Positions 24,622 through 33,250 are shown, numbered from the stretch's first letter. The stretch is DNA of 64,000 bases from Pseudomonadota bacterium (GCA_023387735.1 JAEWHP010000032.1:160088-224087), one strand, 5' to 3'. Numbers and translations: made by a program. Notes: generated by a model from the letters alone, not told the origin.

Positions 24622-25689
24622 ATGGCATTGCTGGGTCTGGGATATGCAGGCTTCGGATCGGAGGCGCTGGAGGACTGGCGGCAGTTCGGGACCGGCATCG
24701 TCGGGCTGCAGGCGGTGGAGCGCGGCAATTCGCTGCTGGCGTTCCGGATGGATGATCGCAAGCAGCGCATCGTCATCGACCGCGCCATGGGCGAAGGAAC
24801 GCGCTTCTTCGGCTGGGAGGTCGCAGACGGCCCCGCGCTGGACGCGCTGGCGGCGCGGCTGGAAAAGGCCGGCGTACAGGTTACGGCCGAGCCGCAACCG
24901 CTGGCGGACGCCAGGCGCGTCAGCGGGCTGATCTCGTTTCGCGACCCCGCCGGCAACCGGCTGGAAGCGTTCCATGGCGCCGAGATCGACGACACCCCGT
25001 TCAAGCCGGGACGTTCGATCTCGGGCTTTCGCACCGGGCCACTGGGGCTCGGGCACGCCGTGCTGACGGTCGAGAACATCGAGCCTGTCATGGCGTTCTA
25101 TGTCGATGTGCTCGGCTTCGGGCTTTCCGACTACATTTCAAAACCGTTCCGCGCCTACTTCTTCCATGTCAACGCGCGACATCACAGCCTCGCGCTGATC
25201 GAAACGGGGCGGAACGGCATGCATCATCTGATGGTGGAGCTGTGTTCGCTCGACGATGTCGGCCAGTGCTACGACATCGCGATGACGCAAGAGGACCGCG
25301 TCGGCGTTACGCTCGGCCGGCACACCAACGATTTCATGACCTCGTTCTACGCCAGGACGCCGTCGTCATTCATGATCGAATGCGGCTGGGGCGGCCGCGA
25401 GATCGATCCGGCCAATTGGCAGCCGGTCGAGATGCATGACGGCCCGAGCCTCTGGGGCCACGAGCGCGTCTGGCTGCCGCCGGAAGACCGCGTTGTCGCG
25501 CGCGAAATGCGCATGCGCGCCGCAGCCGCCGGACTGCGCGCGCCGGTGCAGGTGATGGAAGGGAATTACCAGCTGATGTCGGGGACGTGTGCGTGGTGGG
25601 ATGGCGTGCGGCGGAAGCGGCGCCTGATTGTCGCCCAACAAACAGTCGTCCCGGCGAACGCCGGGACGACTGAAATCTACTCCCGGTAA
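24622..25689 (+). CDS. Extradiol-dioxygenase-like VOC protein (BphC-like)
   Basis: 355 residues with two VOC modules: residues about 1-130 and about 140-290. The second carries candidate metal ligands in GLGHAVLTVENIE, NGMHHLMVEL and FMIECGWGG, the His-His-Glu pattern of type I extradiol dioxygenases such as 2,3-dihydroxybiphenyl dioxygenase, which cleave catechol rings using Fe(II). GGAGG before the ATG sets the start. The last 15-20 residues (from about QQTVVPANAG) are encoded by a palindromic repeat, so the tail looks acquired. It diverges from trpL-trpE(G). Confidence 0.8.
   Translation: MALLGLGYAGFGSEALEDWRQFGTGIVGLQAVERGNSLLAFRMDDRKQRIVIDRAMGEGTRFFGWEVADGPALDALAARLEKAGVQVTAEPQPLADARRVSGLISFRDPAGNRLEAFHGAEIDDTPFKPGRSISGFRTGPLGLGHAVLTVENIEPVMAFYVDVLGFGLSDYISKPFRAYFFHVNARHHSLALIETGRNGMHHLMVELCSLDDVGQCYDIAMTQEDRVGVTLGRHTNDFMTSFYARTPSSFMIECGWGGREIDPANWQPVEMHDGPSLWGHERVWLPPEDRVVAREMRMRAAAAGLRAPVQVMEGNYQLMSGTCAWWDGVRRKRRLIVAQQTVVPANAGTTEIYSR
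25643..25672. repeat. Short palindromic repeat inside a coding end
   Basis: Perfect 14-bp arms CAGTCGTCCCGGCG / CGCCGGGACGACTG around AA. The dioxygenase-like gene reads through it to a stop at 25687-25689. The core resembles the hairpin at 21422-21457. It could also end transcription from both sides of this convergent junction. Confidence 0.75.
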
Positions 25690-26576
25690 CACCCCTGCCC
25701 GATCTCTTCGATCAGGCCGCGCGCATTCGGCTTCCAGCCGAACTCGCGCGCGCGCTTGGCCCGCACGCGGCTGTTCGACGCCATCGTGTCTTCGGTCGTC
25801 CCCTCGCCCCATTCGGCAGCCGCATCCGCCATCGACATCGCCGCCGGCGGCCCGGAAAAACCCAGCATGCGGTTGATGGCCTCGCAGGCGTCGCGCATCG
25901 AGAGTTCGCCGTTCTCGGCGAAATAGAAGCTGCCAGCCGGCGCCTTCTCGATGGCGAGCGCGTAGAGGGGCACGAGGTCGTCGATATGCACGTTCGACCA
26001 GATGTTCTCGCCGGGTCCGGCATGCGCCGCGTTGCCGCGCTTCTTGGCGAGCTTGATCAGTAGCGGCACCTGCACGCTGTCCGGATTGGCGCCAAGGCCG
26101 AGGCCGTAGATCAGGCTCGGGCAGACGATGACCGGGCGGCAACCCTTGTCGCGGTGGGAGAGGATGAATTCATTCAATGCGACACGCGCGGCGCGCGCCG
26201 GCGATGGCGTGATCGGCGTGTCTTCGTCGAAAACCGCATCCGAGCGCTCGCCCTTCGCGCGCGTGCCGACGATGCTCGATCCCGATGTGTGGATGAACGG
26301 CTTGCCGCTTCCGGCGAGCGCATCGAGCAGGGCAACGACAGCGCCCTTGTGATCGGCGCTTGCCGCGTTGACGACGACGTCGGCGGCCTGCGCCGCTTGC
26401 GCCAGGATTTTCCCGTCATCGAGCTTGCCCAGCACCGGCTCGATGCCCCGCGCACGAACCGCGTCGGCCTTCTCTGGCGAGCGGACCAGGCCCGACACCT
26501 GATGGCCGGCGGCGATGAGATGCGCGGCTACCGATCCGCCGATATAGCCCGATGCGCCCGTGCAGAAGATTTTCAT
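25677..26576 (-). CDS. NAD-dependent epimerase/dehydratase family protein
   Basis: 299 residues. Extended or atypical short-chain dehydrogenase with the N-terminal nucleotide motif TGASGYIGGSVAAHL (residues 6-20), acidic SPEKADAV after it, and SGSSIVGT in the place of the Ser of the catalytic triad; a clear YxxxK is not obvious. It probably acts on a carbonyl or nucleotide-sugar-like substrate, identity unknown. The start at 26576 puts the Rossmann motif at the N-terminus. It overlaps the end of the convergent dioxygenase-like gene by 13 bp. Confidence 0.85.
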   Translation of the reverse strand: MKIFCTGASGYIGGSVAAHLIAAGHQVSGLVRSPEKADAVRARGIEPVLGKLDDGKILAQAAQAADVVVNAASADHKGAVVALLDALAGSGKPFIHTSGSSIVGTRAKGERSDAVFDEDTPITPSPARAARVALNEFILSHRDKGCRPVIVCPSLIYGLGLGANPDSVQVPLLIKLAKKRGNAAHAGPGENIWSNVHIDDLVPLYALAIEKAPAGSFYFAENGELSMRDACEAINRMLGFSGPPAAMSMADAAAEWGEGTTEDTMASNSRVRAKRAREFGWKPNARGLIEEIGQGCYRE

Positions 26577-26613
26577 TCGCTCACCACTGTCCTTGCGAGG
26601 AAGCGCAACCGGT

Positions 26614-27288
26614 TCACCCCAGATGCTTCCTGAAAAATTCCGTCGCCCTGCCCCAGGCCAGCTCGGCGGCCTGGCGGTCGTGCACCGATTGGCGCTGCTC
26701 GTTGACGAAAGCATGCTCGGCATCATAGCGGAACAGTTCGAGCGACTTGCCGGCGGCCTTCATGCCCTTCTCGAAGGCGTCGACCACCTGCGGCGTGCAC
26801 CAGTCGTCCTTGTTGGCGAAATGCGCCTGCAGCGGGATCTTCACGTCCGCAGGCTTTGCCGCCTGCTCCGGCGGAATGCCGTAGAACACCACGCCGGCCG
26901 CGAGCTCCGGAATTTTGGTGGCGCCGATGATGGTCACCGCGCCGCCGAGGCAGAAGCCTGTGAGCCCGACCTTGGCGCCGTTCCTTGCGAGGTATTGGAC
27001 GGCGCCGCGCACGGTCTGCGTGGTGGCGTCCATGAAATCCAGCGAGTTCATCTCGCGGCCAGCCGCATCCGTGTCGTGATACGGCACCACCGTGCCCTTG
27101 TAGAGATCGGGCGCCAGCGCGTCGAACCCGGCCAGCGCGAAGCGATCGCACATGCCCTTGATCTGGTCCTGCAGGCCCCACCACTCCTGGATCACGACCA
27201 CGCCCGGCGCATTGCCGCGCGAGGCGTTGGCGAGATAGCCGGCGGCGTCCTTGCCGTCCGGTCGCTTGAAAGTGACGCTGGTACCCAT
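26614..27288 (-). CDS. Dienelactone hydrolase family protein
   Basis: 224 residues, alpha/beta hydrolase. VVVIQEWWGL near the N-terminus carries the family's conserved Glu, GFCLGGA (around residue 115) holds the nucleophilic Cys, and DDWCTP and HAF supply Asp and His. The classic reaction opens dienelactone to maleylacetate in catechol breakdown, but many members have other substrates. GGAGG precedes the ATG at 27288. It lies 37 bp upstream of the reductase gene on the same strand, so the two are probably an operon. Confidence 0.9.
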   Translation of the reverse strand: MGTSVTFKRPDGKDAAGYLANASRGNAPGVVVIQEWWGLQDQIKGMCDRFALAGFDALAPDLYKGTVVPYHDTDAAGREMNSLDFMDATTQTVRGAVQYLARNGAKVGLTGFCLGGAVTIIGATKIPELAAGVVFYGIPPEQAAKPADVKIPLQAHFANKDDWCTPQVVDAFEKGMKAAGKSLELFRYDAEHAFVNEQRQSVHDRQAAELAWGRATEFFRKHLG

Positions 27289-27367
27289 GGGAATCCTCCA
27301 CGCTGATTTCTGAATGGTTTGGTGGCTATTTTGTCCGCTGTAAGCGAAGGAAGCAATCGCGCGATCT

Positions 27368-27468
27368 GTCATTCCGGGATGGTCCGAGGGACCAGACCCG
27401 GAATCTCGAGATTCTCAGGGGCGCAAGAGCGCCCCGTAGTTCGATGCTTCGCATCGCCCCGGAATGAC
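27368..27468. repeat. Palindromic repeat (GTCATTCCGGGATGGTCC family)
   Basis: Nearly identical to 17239-17342: GTCATTCCGGGATGGTCC, GGACCAGACCCGGAATCTCG, then GGGGCGCAAGAGCGCCCC and CCCCGGAATGAC. It lies between the dienelactone hydrolase gene and the terminator of fbcH. Confidence 0.85.
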
Positions 27469-27488
27469 TCTGTCGGGATTTGCACAAC

Positions 27489-27512
27489 AAAAAAGCCCCC
27501 GCAGGGGCTTTT
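27489..27512 (-). terminator. Rho-independent terminator of fbcFH
   Basis: On the minus strand AAAAGCCCC, loop TGCG and GGGGCTTTTTT follow the fbcH stop by 25 bases. A GC-rich stem with a U-run is a textbook intrinsic terminator. Confidence 0.88.
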
Positions 27513-27536
27513 CCGAAACTTCGCGAGACGCTCGCC

Positions 27537-29609
27537 TCAGTGGGCGTTGGCCCAGACCTTCTTCTTGGTGAAGAACAGCAGGCCGGTGAGCAGGATCAGG
27601 AACACGAACACCTGCAGGCCGAGCTGCTTGCGGGCCTCCATGTGCGGCTCCGCGGCCCACATCAGGAACGTGGTGACGTCCTTGGCGTACTGTGCCACCG
27701 TCGCCGGCGAGCCGTCGCTATAGGTCACCTGACCGTCGCTCAGCGGCTTCGGCATCTTGATGGCATGGCCGGGGAAGTACTTGTTGTAGTAGGAGCCCTC
27801 CGGCAGCGTGAAACCGGCCGGCGGATTGTCCTCATAGCCTTGCAGCAGCGCAACCAGGTAGTCCGGGCCCTGCTCCTGATACTGGGTGAAGAAGTCGATC
27901 AGGAACTGCGGAAATCCGCGGCCGTAGGAACGCGCCTTGGTGATCAGCGACAGGTCCGGCGGATACGCACCGCCGTTGGCCACGCGCGCCGCCTGCTCGT
28001 TCGGAAACGGCGACGGGAAATAGTCCGCGGGCCGGCCCGGCCGCTCGAACATTTCGCCCTGGTCGTTCGGGCCGTCCTTGACCTTGTACTCGGAGGCGAA
28101 TGCCTGCGCCTGGGCCACCGAGAAACCGGGGCCACCGCGCTCGGCGAGATTGCGGAATGCCACGAACGACAGGCCGTGGCAGGCCGCGCAGACTTCCTTG
28201 TACACCTGCAGGCCGCGCTGCATGGCGCCGCGATCGAACGTGCCGAAGGGGCCGGCGAACGACCACTTCTGCCCCGGCGGTTTCGGTGCACCTTCGGCGG
28301 CGCGGGCGCTGTCGGCGCCGCCCAGCAGCAAGCCGCCGGCAACCATCAGGGCGATCATGCTCGACACCATCGGCGCAGCCTTGCCGCCCGACTTCGCCAG
28401 CACGTCGTCGGCGATCGAATTCGGCACCGGACGCGGCCTCTCGATCCGCGCCAGCAGCGGCAGCACGATCAGGAAATAGGCGAAGTAGGCGAACGTCAGG
28501 ATGCGGCCGACGATCACGTAGATGCCTTCCGGCGGCTGGGCGCCGAGATAGCCGAGGCCGATGCAGACCACCACGAACATCCAGAAGAACTGCTTGGCCA
28601 GCGGGCGGTACTTCGACGAGCGCGTCTTGGCGCTGTCGAGCCAGGGCAGGAACGCCAGGATGACGATCGCGCCGAACATCGCCACGACGCCGGTGAGTTT
28701 GTCCGGGATCGAGCGCAGGATCGCGTAGAACGGCAGGTAATACCATTCCGGCACGATGTGCGCGGGCGTCACGGCGGGATTGGCCGGGATGTAGTTCTCG
28801 GGGTCGCCGAGATAGTTCGGCATGTAGAAGATGAACCAGGCGAAGAACAGCATGAAGCAGGACACGCCGAACGCATCCTTCATCGTTGCATAAGGCGTGA
28901 AAGGCACGGTGTCCTTTTCGGTTTTCGCTTCGACGCCCGCGGGATTGTTCTGGCCCGCGACGTGCAGCGCCCAGACGTGCAGCACGACGACGCCGGCGAT
29001 CACGAAGGGCAGCAGGTAGTGCAGCGAGAAGAAGCGGTTCAGCGTCGGATTGCCGACCGAATAGCCGCCCCACAGCAGCGTCACGATGCTCTCGCCGAAA
29101 TACGGCACGGCCGAGAACAGGTTGGTGATGACGGTGGCGCCCCAGAAGCTCATCTGGCCCCACGGCAGCACGTAACCCATGAAGCCGGTCGCCATCATCA
29201 GCAGGTAGATGATGACGCCGAGGATCCAGAGCACCTCGCGCGGCTCCTTGTACGACCCGTAATACAGGCCGCGGAACATGTGGATGTAGACGGCGAAGAA
29301 GAACATCGACGCACCGCAGGCGTGGACGTTGCGCAGCAGCCAGCCGTAGTTGACGTCGCGAACGATTAGTTCGACCGACTTGAAGGCGAGGTCGGCATGC
29401 GGCGTATAGTGCATCGCCAGGATCACGCCGGTCAGGATCTGCACACCCAGCATCATCGAAAGGATGGCGCCGAAGGTCCACCAGTAGTTCAGGTTACGCG
29501 GCGTCGGATACGCCACGAACGACGAATGCATGAGTCCCATGATCGGGAGGCGCCGTTCGATCCACTTCAAGGCGGGATTGGTCGGCTGGAAATCGGATGG
29601 TCCGCTCAT
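27537..29609 (-). CDS. fbcH: Cytochrome b/c1 fusion of the bc1 complex
   Basis: 690 residues. Residues 1 to about 415 are cytochrome b: eight or so membrane helices, haem-ligand histidines at 96, 110, 197 and 211, and PEWY at 287-290 in the quinol site. A hydrophobic signal-like segment (about 415-432) ending ADSARA then leads into cytochrome c1, with the haem-c motif CAACH at 474-478 and a C-terminal anchor helix. Bradyrhizobium makes this as one precursor later cleaved. It moves electrons from quinol to cytochrome c and pumps protons. Downstream partner of fbcF. Confidence 0.96.
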   Translation of the reverse strand: MSGPSDFQPTNPALKWIERRLPIMGLMHSSFVAYPTPRNLNYWWTFGAILSMMLGVQILTGVILAMHYTPHADLAFKSVELIVRDVNYGWLLRNVHACGASMFFFAVYIHMFRGLYYGSYKEPREVLWILGVIIYLLMMATGFMGYVLPWGQMSFWGATVITNLFSAVPYFGESIVTLLWGGYSVGNPTLNRFFSLHYLLPFVIAGVVVLHVWALHVAGQNNPAGVEAKTEKDTVPFTPYATMKDAFGVSCFMLFFAWFIFYMPNYLGDPENYIPANPAVTPAHIVPEWYYLPFYAILRSIPDKLTGVVAMFGAIVILAFLPWLDSAKTRSSKYRPLAKQFFWMFVVVCIGLGYLGAQPPEGIYVIVGRILTFAYFAYFLIVLPLLARIERPRPVPNSIADDVLAKSGGKAAPMVSSMIALMVAGGLLLGGADSARAAEGAPKPPGQKWSFAGPFGTFDRGAMQRGLQVYKEVCAACHGLSFVAFRNLAERGGPGFSVAQAQAFASEYKVKDGPNDQGEMFERPGRPADYFPSPFPNEQAARVANGGAYPPDLSLITKARSYGRGFPQFLIDFFTQYQEQGPDYLVALLQGYEDNPPAGFTLPEGSYYNKYFPGHAIKMPKPLSDGQVTYSDGSPATVAQYAKDVTTFLMWAAEPHMEARKQLGLQVFVFLILLTGLLFFTKKKVWANAH

Positions 29610-29675
29610 TGATGCGATCCTGAGGAAGTAAAACGACGCGACGGATTAAGGGGTTTCGGACTGGCGTCCGGACCC

Positions 29676-30206
29676 TTAGCCGATCTGGATTTTGGTGTCG
29701 GAAACGAATGTGTAGGGCGGCACCGGCAGGTTGGTCGGTGCAGGTCCCTGACGGATGCGGCCCGAGGTGTCGTACACCGAACCGTGGCAGGGGCAGAAGA
29801 AGCCGTCGTAAGCGCCCTCATGGGCGATCGGGATACAGCCGAGATGGGTGCAGATGCCGACCACGACCAGCCATTGGTCATGGCCCGCCTTGACGCGCGC
29901 CGAGTCGGGCTGCGGGTCCGGCAGGCTCGACAGCTGCACGTTCTGGGCGGCCTCGATCTGCTTCTTGGTCCGGTGGCTGATGTAGATCGGCTTGCCGCGC
30001 CAGAACACCTTGATGTCCTGCCCCTCGGCGATCGGGGTCAGATCGACCTCGATCGGCGCACCGGCCGCGATCGTCGAGGCGTCCGGGTTCATCTGGGCAA
30101 CCAGCGGCCACACCGTGGCAGCAGCGCCTACCGCGGCGACGGCTCCCGTTGCAACGTAAAGAAAATCACGGCGTGTCGGATGGTCCGCCGAAGACGCTGT
30201 CGTCAC
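29676..30206 (-). CDS. fbcF: Rieske iron-sulfur subunit of the bc1 complex
   Basis: 176 residues. A twin-arginine signal anchor (TRRDFLYVATGAVAAVG) is followed by the Rieske domain, with cluster ligands C119 and H121 in CTHLGC and C138 and H141 in CPCHGS. The start is GTG at 30206 with GGA before it. The frame stays open well upstream, but the family starts MTTASSADHPTRRDF. It lies 66 bp before fbcH and forms the fbcFH operon, carrying electrons from quinol to cytochrome c1. Confidence 0.94.
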   Translation of the reverse strand: MTTASSADHPTRRDFLYVATGAVAAVGAAATVWPLVAQMNPDASTIAAGAPIEVDLTPIAEGQDIKVFWRGKPIYISHRTKKQIEAAQNVQLSSLPDPQPDSARVKAGHDQWLVVVGICTHLGCIPIAHEGAYDGFFCPCHGSVYDTSGRIRQGPAPTNLPVPPYTFVSDTKIQIG

Positions 30207-30485
30207 GATTCCAAGCCCTTTCTTGTCTGCAGCCGGCGGAACCGCCCCGGACACGCTGAAAAACGCGACCTGAAGAGGCTGCCGGCGCCCGCGGCCCCCG
30301 CGGCGGCAGAAAACCGCTTTTTCCTCCCCCAAACCGGCGGAACAAGCAGTCCAGAATCGTTCTATTGGCACCCTTGCCGTACGAGCGCAAGCCCGCTATC
30401 GGCTCGCAGGCGTGCAATGCACTAAATCCGCGCCCGACCGTGATTATTCAGCCATTGCTATCCGCGCGTCCAAAGCCGCCACACC

Positions 30486-30968
30486 ATGCACCTCGCTCTT
30501 TTCCAGCCTGACATCCCGCAAAACACCGGCACGATTCTGCGGCTGTGCGCGTGCCTGGGCGCGGCGGCCCATATTATCGAGCCGGCCGGGTTTCCGATCT
30601 CCGACCGGCATTTCCGCCGGGCGGGAATGGACTATCTCGACCATGTAACCATGACCCGCCATGACTCATGGTCAAAATTCGAACAATGGCGTAACGAGGC
30701 GGGTTCCCGGCTGGTGCTGTTTACGACCAAGGGAGCCGGTTCCTATCTGGATTTCCGCTACCGGCCGGACGATGTCCTGCTGTTCGGGCGGGAATCCGCA
30801 GGGGTGACCGACGAAGTCGCAGCCGCCGCCGATGCGCGGCTGCTGATCCCGATCCGGCCTGGTTTGCGCTCGCTCAATGTGGCCATGGCGGCCGCCATGG
30901 CATTGGGCGAGGCGCTGCGGCAGACCGGCGCCGCGGTGACGGACGAGATGCGGTCCGAGGAGAGATAG
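30486..30968 (+). CDS. trmL: tRNA (cytidine(34)-2'-O)-methyltransferase
   Basis: 160 residues, SPOUT-fold enzyme. FQPDIPQNTGTILRLCACLG (N-terminus), DVLLFGRESAGV and the trefoil-knot end RPGLRSLNVAMAAAMALGEALRQ are diagnostic of the TrmL family, which 2'-O-methylates the wobble base of tRNA-Leu. The stop overlaps the GTG start of queE by one base, so the two genes are coupled. Divergent from fbcF. Confidence 0.93.
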   Translation: MHLALFQPDIPQNTGTILRLCACLGAAAHIIEPAGFPISDRHFRRAGMDYLDHVTMTRHDSWSKFEQWRNEAGSRLVLFTTKGAGSYLDFRYRPDDVLLFGRESAGVTDEVAAAADARLLIPIRPGLRSLNVAMAAAMALGEALRQTGAAVTDEMRSEER

Positions 30969-31600
30969 TGAGCTACGCGGTCAAAGAGATCTTCCTGACC
31001 TTGCAGGGCGAAGGCGCGCATGCCGGCCGCGCCGCGGTGTTTTGCCGTTTTTCCGGCTGCAACCTCTGGAGCGGCCGCGAGCAGGACCGCGCCACCGCCA
31101 CCTGCCGGTTTTGCGATACCGACTTCGTCGGCACCGACGGCACGCTGGGCGGCCGCTACGCCACCGCCGACGAACTCGCCGACACCATCGAACGCCAATG
31201 GACCGGCGACAATACCAACCGTTACGTCGTCCTGACCGGCGGCGAGCCCCTGCTCCAGGTCGACACGCCCTTCATCGATGCGCTGCATGCGCGCGGCTTC
31301 GCGATCGGCATCGAGACCAACGGCACCATCGATCCTCCCGCGGGAATGGACTGGGTTTGCGTCAGCCCGAAGGCCGGCGCCGGCCTCGTGGTGCGCCGGG
31401 GGCACGAATTGAAACTGGTCTATCCGCAGGAAGGCGCGGCGCCGGAGGATTTCGCCGGCCTCGATTTCGAACGCTTCTCGCTGCAGCCGATGGACGGCCC
31501 CGACGCGATCGAGAACACCGCGCGCACGATCGATTATTGCCTGCGCCATCCGCAATGGCGGCTCAGCCTGCAGACGCACAAGACACTCGGCATCAGATAG
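30968..31600 (+). CDS. queE: 7-carboxy-7-deazaguanine synthase QueE
   Basis: 210 residues. Radical-SAM enzyme converting 6-carboxytetrahydropterin to 7-carboxy-7-deazaguanine on the way to queuosine. The cluster cysteines are C31, C46 and C49, the C-x14-C-x2-C form used by many alphaproteobacterial QueE in place of CxxxCxxC. LTGGEPLLQ is the SAM-binding segment. The start is GTG overlapping the trmL stop. queD follows 18 bp later. Confidence 0.93.
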   Translation: MSYAVKEIFLTLQGEGAHAGRAAVFCRFSGCNLWSGREQDRATATCRFCDTDFVGTDGTLGGRYATADELADTIERQWTGDNTNRYVVLTGGEPLLQVDTPFIDALHARGFAIGIETNGTIDPPAGMDWVCVSPKAGAGLVVRRGHELKLVYPQEGAAPEDFAGLDFERFSLQPMDGPDAIENTARTIDYCLRHPQWRLSLQTHKTLGIR

Positions 31601-31618
31601 GATTTTGGACTTAAAGAG

Positions 31619-31984
31619 ATGTGGGAACTGACGAAATCGTTTCGCTTTGAAGCCGCGCATTCGTTGAAGGGCACGACCTTCGGCGCGGCCAGCGAAGAAA
31701 TCCACGGCCACTCGTTTCGCGCCGAGGTGAGCGTGCGCGGCACCCCCGATCCCGCCACCGGCATGGTACTCGACCTCGGCCTGCTCGAACGCAGCATGGA
31801 GGAGGTCCGCAAGACGCTCGACCACAAACTGCTGAACAGGATCGAGGCGCTGGAAACGCCGACGCTGGAAAACCTGTCGCGCTTCATCTGGGAACGGGTG
31901 CAGCACGCCGGCAAGATCACCCGAGTCAGCGTTCACCGCGACAGTTGCAACGAGAGCTGCACCTACTTCGGGCCACAGGGCTAA
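31619..31984 (+). CDS. queD: 6-carboxytetrahydropterin synthase homologue (QueD), catalytic Cys replaced
   Basis: 121 residues, T-fold enzyme. Zinc-site histidines H14, H29 and H31 (EAAH, HGHSF) and LDHKLLN are present, as is the C-terminal SCNESCTYFG. E. coli QueD has a catalytic Cys four residues before HGH (CGRLHGH). Here that position is Ser25 (SEEIHGH). The gene follows queE, so a queuosine role is likely, but the chemistry may differ or use another residue. hemF follows at once. Confidence 0.82.
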   Translation: MWELTKSFRFEAAHSLKGTTFGAASEEIHGHSFRAEVSVRGTPDPATGMVLDLGLLERSMEEVRKTLDHKLLNRIEALETPTLENLSRFIWERVQHAGKITRVSVHRDSCNESCTYFGPQG

Positions 31985-31989
31985 AGCGC

Positions 31990-32877
31990 ATGGACGTATC
32001 CGTCATCGAGGAGCGCAAGACGCGGGCGCGGAGCTGGTTCGAAGCGTTGCGCAACGACATTTGCGCGGCCTTCGAGCGGCTCGAAGACGATGCACCGGCT
32101 GCGCTCTATCCTGGCGATGCCGGGCGTTTCGTGCGCACGCCATGGGACCGCACCGACCACACCGGCAAGCCCGGCGGCGGCGGGGTGATGTCGATCATGC
32201 GCGGCCGGCTGTTCGAGAAGGTCGGCGTGCACTGTTCCACCGTGCATGGCGAATTCGCGCCCGAGTTCCGGGCCCAGATTCCGGGCGCCGCCGACGATCC
32301 CAGGTTCTGGGCGTCGGGCATTTCATTGATCGCCCACCTGCACAATCCGCACATCCCGGCCGTGCACATGAACACCCGCTTCGTGGTCACCACCAAGGCG
32401 TGGTTTGGCGGCGGCGCGGATCTGACGCCGGTGCTCGACCGGCGGCGTACCCAGGAAGATCCCGACACGCTGGCCTTTCATCAGGCCATGCGGGAAGCCT
32501 GCGAGGGCTCGAACGGCGTCGCCGACTACGACCAGTACAAGAAGTGGTGCGACGAATATTTCTACCTGCCGCATCGCAAGGAAGCGCGCGGCATTGGCGG
32601 CATCTTCTACGACTGGCATGACTCGGGCAACTGGGACGCCGACCTCGCTTTCACGCAGGACGTCGGTCGCGCCTTCCTGAAGATCTACCCTGAACTGGTC
32701 AGACGCAATTTCGCCCATGCATGGGATGCCGCCGAGCGCGAGGAACAGTTGATCCGGCGCGGACGCTACGTCGAGTTCAATCTCCTGTACGACCGCGGGA
32801 CCATCTTTGGGCTCAAAACCGGCGGCAATGTGGATTCCATTCTTTCGTCGATGCCACCGCAGGTAAAGTGGCCATGA
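31990..32877 (+). CDS. hemF: Oxygen-dependent coproporphyrinogen III oxidase
   Basis: 295 residues. Oxidatively decarboxylates coproporphyrinogen III to protoporphyrinogen IX in haem synthesis, using oxygen. GGGGVMSIMRGRLFEKVGV, HIPAVHMNTRFV, WFGGGADLTP and the C-terminal YVEFNLLYDRGTIFGLKTGG are all family hallmarks. The ATG at 31990 lies five bases after the queD stop, although the frame is open further upstream. Confidence 0.95.
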   Translation: MDVSVIEERKTRARSWFEALRNDICAAFERLEDDAPAALYPGDAGRFVRTPWDRTDHTGKPGGGGVMSIMRGRLFEKVGVHCSTVHGEFAPEFRAQIPGAADDPRFWASGISLIAHLHNPHIPAVHMNTRFVVTTKAWFGGGADLTPVLDRRRTQEDPDTLAFHQAMREACEGSNGVADYDQYKKWCDEYFYLPHRKEARGIGGIFYDWHDSGNWDADLAFTQDVGRAFLKIYPELVRRNFAHAWDAAEREEQLIRRGRYVEFNLLYDRGTIFGLKTGGNVDSILSSMPPQVKWP

Positions 32878-32944
32878 TCGCATGATCAGCTTGTCATGAC
32901 CGGTCGCTAGGGTGCGATTCGTGTCGTGTATCAAGGAGCTGAAC

Positions 32945-33208
32945 ATGGAATTGAAGCCAGGGGACGTCGTCATTCTGAAGTCGGGCGGCCATCCGCTTAG
33001 CGTGGCTGAGGTCAACGGGGACAAAATCGGCTGCGTGTGGATGGGCAATGAAGGCGATCTCTTCCGCGAGACGCTGCCGCTAGCCGTGCTTGAACTCGTC
33101 GATACGTCCGAAGACGACGATGAAGACGACGACGAAGAAGAGGATGAAGACGACGAGGAAGAGGACGACGAAGAGGAAGAAGACGACAAGCACAGCAAGG
33201 TTGCCTGA
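32945..33208 (+). CDS. DUF2158/YodC-like protein with acidic tail
   Basis: 87 residues. The first 52 form a small DUF2158-like beta domain (KPGDVVILKSGGHPLSV, GCVWMGNEGDLFRETLP). The tail is then almost unbroken Asp and Glu (about 30 of 33 residues), encoded by irregular GAC/GAA/GAG/GAT codons, ending KHSKVA. AAGGAG before the ATG fixes the start. Function unknown; the tail could bind cations or basic proteins. A hairpin follows at 33219. Confidence 0.75.
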   Translation: MELKPGDVVILKSGGHPLSVAEVNGDKIGCVWMGNEGDLFRETLPLAVLELVDTSEDDDEDDDEEEDEDDEEEDDEEEEDDKHSKVA

Positions 33209-33218
33209 GTGACTCCCG

Positions 33219-33250
33219 ACGTCGCCCGGCACTCAACGGCCCGGCGACGT
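33219..33250 (+). terminator. Probable terminator after the acidic-tail gene
   Basis: ACGTCGCC and GGCGACGT pair as 8-bp arms around a loop with further partial pairing, followed by TTTCTT. It lies just after the stop at 33208. Confidence 0.6.

Noticed and set aside
27832..29481. Second long minus-strand frame of 549 codons over fbcH
   Set aside because: Arg/His/Pro-rich shadow in another frame of the clearly real cytochrome b/c1 gene.
33108..33192. Acidic-codon stretch as a DNA tandem repeat
   Set aside because: GAC, GAA, GAG and GAT occur without a fixed unit, so it is low-complexity coding sequence and not a VNTR.
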